Of a DNA stretch of 6,844 bases, positions 5,035-6,844 are shown in pieces. Each line of letters starts with the position of its first letter. Within the stretch, counting starts at the first letter, position 1. The position numbers were made by a program, and so were the translations under genes. A model generated the notes under the pieces. The model made no database searches, was not told the origin of the DNA, and saw only the letters and a list, made by a program, of their open reading frames with translations. The DNA comes from Desulfobacteraceae bacterium. Its GTDB lineage: Bacteria > Desulfobacterota > Desulfobacteria > Desulfobacterales > Desulfobacteraceae. The stretch covers positions 1 through 6,844 of the forward strand of contig JAAEMC010000476.1 in the NCBI GenBank assembly GCA_024225895.1. The letters are read 5' to 3'.

Positions 5035-6844
5035 TTATTGGGCTTTATTGCCATATCCGATTTGTCCCAAAGATTCTTCGATTTCTTCCAGGATGCTATA
5101 ATCATCAATGGTTGCTGGGACTTTATATTCTTTTTTATCTGCAATGGACCGCATGGTTCCTCTTAAAATCTTGCCCGACCGGGTTTTAGGAAGTCTTTTT
5201 ACAATGGTCGCGGTTTTGAATGCGGCCACAGGACCGATCTTGTTTCGAACTTCTGCAATCACTTCTTTGACCACCTCCTCGTGAGTCCTTTCAGTGCCTG
5301 CATTCAAGACCATCATCCCCAAAGGGATCTGTCCTTTCAGCTTATCTTCCACACCCATTACCGCACATTCGGCTACATCCGGATGTCCTGCAATGACTTC
5401 CTCCATTGCACCTGTAGAAAGCCTGTGACCGGCAACATTGATAATGTCATCAGTCCTGGCCATCACATACACAAAGCCGTCATCATCAATAAATCCGGCA
5501 TCAGCAGTTTCATAGTAACCGGGAAATTCATTCAAATAGGCATCTTTGTATCGCTCGTCATTCTGCCATAAGGTGGGCAAGGTTCCCGGAGGCAATGGCA
5601 ATTTTGCAACAATTGCCCCGATTTCTCCTGGCTTAACAGGATGACCGTCACTTCCCAATACAGCTAAATTCCATCCAGGCGCTGCTTTGGTCGGAGATCC
5701 CGGTTTGATTTCAAATTGATGAATCCCCATGCAATTGGCTGCAATGGCCCAACCTGTTTCGGTCTGCCACCAATGGTCAATAACAGGTACCTTGAGAGAA
5801 TTTTCCGCCCAGGTCAAAGTATCCGGATCTAACCTTTCACCTGCCAGGAACAGGTAATTAAATTCGGACAGATCAAAATCCCTCATCATTTGGGCATTGG
5901 GATCTTCTCGTTTAATGGCCCTGAATGCCGTCGGTGCTGTAAAAAGGGTTTTTACCTTGTGTTGAGAAATAATTCGCCAGAAAACAGATGCATCCGGTGT
6001 TCCAACAGGTTTACCTTCAAATACGATGGTGGTGCACCCTTTTAAGAGTGGGCCGTAGACAATATATGAATGACCTACGACCCATCCTATATCAGATGCT
6101 GCCCAATATACATCGCCCTTATCAACACCATAAATTGCACCCATGGTCCATTTTAACGCCACCATATGGCCGCCGTTATCCCTTACAACTCCCTTGGGCT
6201 GCCCGGTGGTGCCGGACGTATAAAGGATGTAAAGTGGATCTGTTGCTTTAACCGGCACACAATCCTGGGGTGTTGCCGCTGCCATTGAATCATTCCAGTC
6301 AAAGTCCCTGCCGCTAACCATGGTCGCGGTTGCCTGAGGTCTTTGCAAAATGACACAGGCGTCCGGTTTGGAGTCGGATAATTCAATAGCTTCGTCCAAA
6401 AGTGGTTTGTACTCAATAACCTTAGCCACTTCTATCCCGCAGGATGCCGATACAATCACTTTAGGTTTGGCATCATTAATCCTTGTTGCCAGTTCATTGG
6501 CGGCAAATCCACCAAAGACAACGGAATGAACGGCACCGATCCTGGCACAGGCCAGCATGGCAAAAACCGCTTCAGGGATCATGGGCATATAGATAATGAC
6601 CCGATCACCCTTTTCAACACCTTTTGAAGCCAATACACCGGCAAATTTTGAAACCTGATCCTTAAGTTCAAAAAAGGTATATTTCTTTATGGTATCTGTT
6701 ACCGGGCTGTCATAAATAATGGCATCCTGGTCCCCCATGCCATTGTCGACATGAAGATCCACTGCATTATAACAGGTGTTGGTTTCTCCACCTGCAAACC
6801 ACCGGTAAAATGGTATATTGGAATCATCCAGAACTTTATCCCAT
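5035..6844 (-). CDS. prpE: Short-chain acyl-CoA synthetase, propionate--CoA ligase (PrpE/ACSS3) type, 5' end outside window
   Basis: Activates a short-chain acid with ATP and CoA to acyl-CoA, AMP and diphosphate; cytosolic. The in-frame GTG at 6762 is internal: the frame continues to the edge and encodes 27 further conserved residues, including FYRWFAGGETNTCYNA, a PrpE/ACSS3 N-terminal signature. Residues numbered from the first whole codon at the edge give 602 in total; a typical family member is about 630, so some 20-30 are missing. Seen: phosphate-binding loop YTSGTTGQPKG (208-218), aromatic pocket motif HWWQTETGW (357-365), adenylate motif YYETADAGF (443-451), hinge and CoA motif RTDDIINVAGHR (463-474), and catalytic lysine K558 in PKTRSGK, the residue that acetylation inactivates in Acs. 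The ending TIDDYSILEEIEESL matches PrpE/ACSS3 rather than Acs. Acetate could also be used. Its stop lies 146 bp before the symporter, suggesting a shared operon. Confidence 0.9.
   Translation of the reverse strand, partial: WDKVLDDSNIPFYRWFAGGETNTCYNAVDLHVDNGMGDQDAIIYDSPVTDTIKKYTFFELKDQVSKFAGVLASKGVEKGDRVIIYMPMIPEAVFAMLACARIGAVHSVVFGGFAANELATRINDAKPKVIVSASCGIEVAKVIEYKPLLDEAIELSDSKPDACVILQRPQATATMVSGRDFDWNDSMAAATPQDCVPVKATDPLYILYTSGTTGQPKGVVRDNGGHMVALKWTMGAIYGVDKGDVYWAASDIGWVVGHSYIVYGPLLKGCTTIVFEGKPVGTPDASVFWRIISQHKVKTLFTAPTAFRAIKREDPNAQMMRDFDLSEFNYLFLAGERLDPDTLTWAENSLKVPVIDHWWQTETGWAIAANCMGIHQFEIKPGSPTKAAPGWNLAVLGSDGHPVKPGEIGAIVAKLPLPPGTLPTLWQNDERYKDAYLNEFPGYYETADAGFIDDDGFVYVMARTDDIINVAGHRLSTGAMEEVIAGHPDVAECAVMGVEDKLKGQIPLGMMVLNAGTERTHEEVVKEVIAEVRNKIGPVAAFKTATIVKRLPKTRSGKILRGTMRSIADKKEYKVPATIDDYSILEEIEESLGQIGYGNKAQ

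Noticed and set aside
5988..6251. Plus-strand frame opposite the synthetase
   Set aside because: It is antisense to the core adenylation motifs of the synthetase; its composition is atypical for a real protein, and no ribosome binding site is seen.

Overview
The window looks like part of a chromosome from a marine-type, acetate- or propionate-using Desulfobacterota bacterium such as a Desulfobacterales member. This is inferred from moderate GC, the protein style and the gene set, not from any marker gene. All genes lie on the minus strand and are read from the right edge to the left. Nothing in the window suggests phage, insertion sequences, CRISPR, tRNA or rRNA.

Right half (6844 to about 2900): a carboxylate uptake and activation module. 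It starts with a short-chain acyl-CoA synthetase of the PrpE/ACSS3 type, whose 5' end is cut by the window edge. After a 146-bp gap comes a sodium:solute symporter of 593 residues. A 28-codon gene for a tiny one-helix membrane protein follows 37 bp later and has an excellent ribosome binding site. A strong rho-independent terminator (15-bp perfect stem, six Ts) closes this group. The likely logic is that the symporter imports a short-chain carboxylate, the synthetase traps it as the CoA thioester, and the microprotein may assist the symporter.

Left half (2900 to 1): a second group. The first gene encodes a membrane-anchored HAMP-PAS protein with a degenerate histidine-kinase-like core, fused to an intact DEDDh (DnaQ-type) 3'-5' exonuclease domain. 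Its start codon sits only a few bases after the terminator's T-tract and has no visible ribosome binding site. It is followed by a LemA-family membrane protein whose translation start region carries a tandem duplication. Beyond it a strong ribosome binding site leads into another gene that runs off the left edge.

The most interesting points are the unlisted transporter-linked microprotein, the sensor-exonuclease fusion next to acyl-CoA synthetase and symporter genes, the terminator placed against that fusion's start codon, and the leader-like structure between the synthetase and the symporter.
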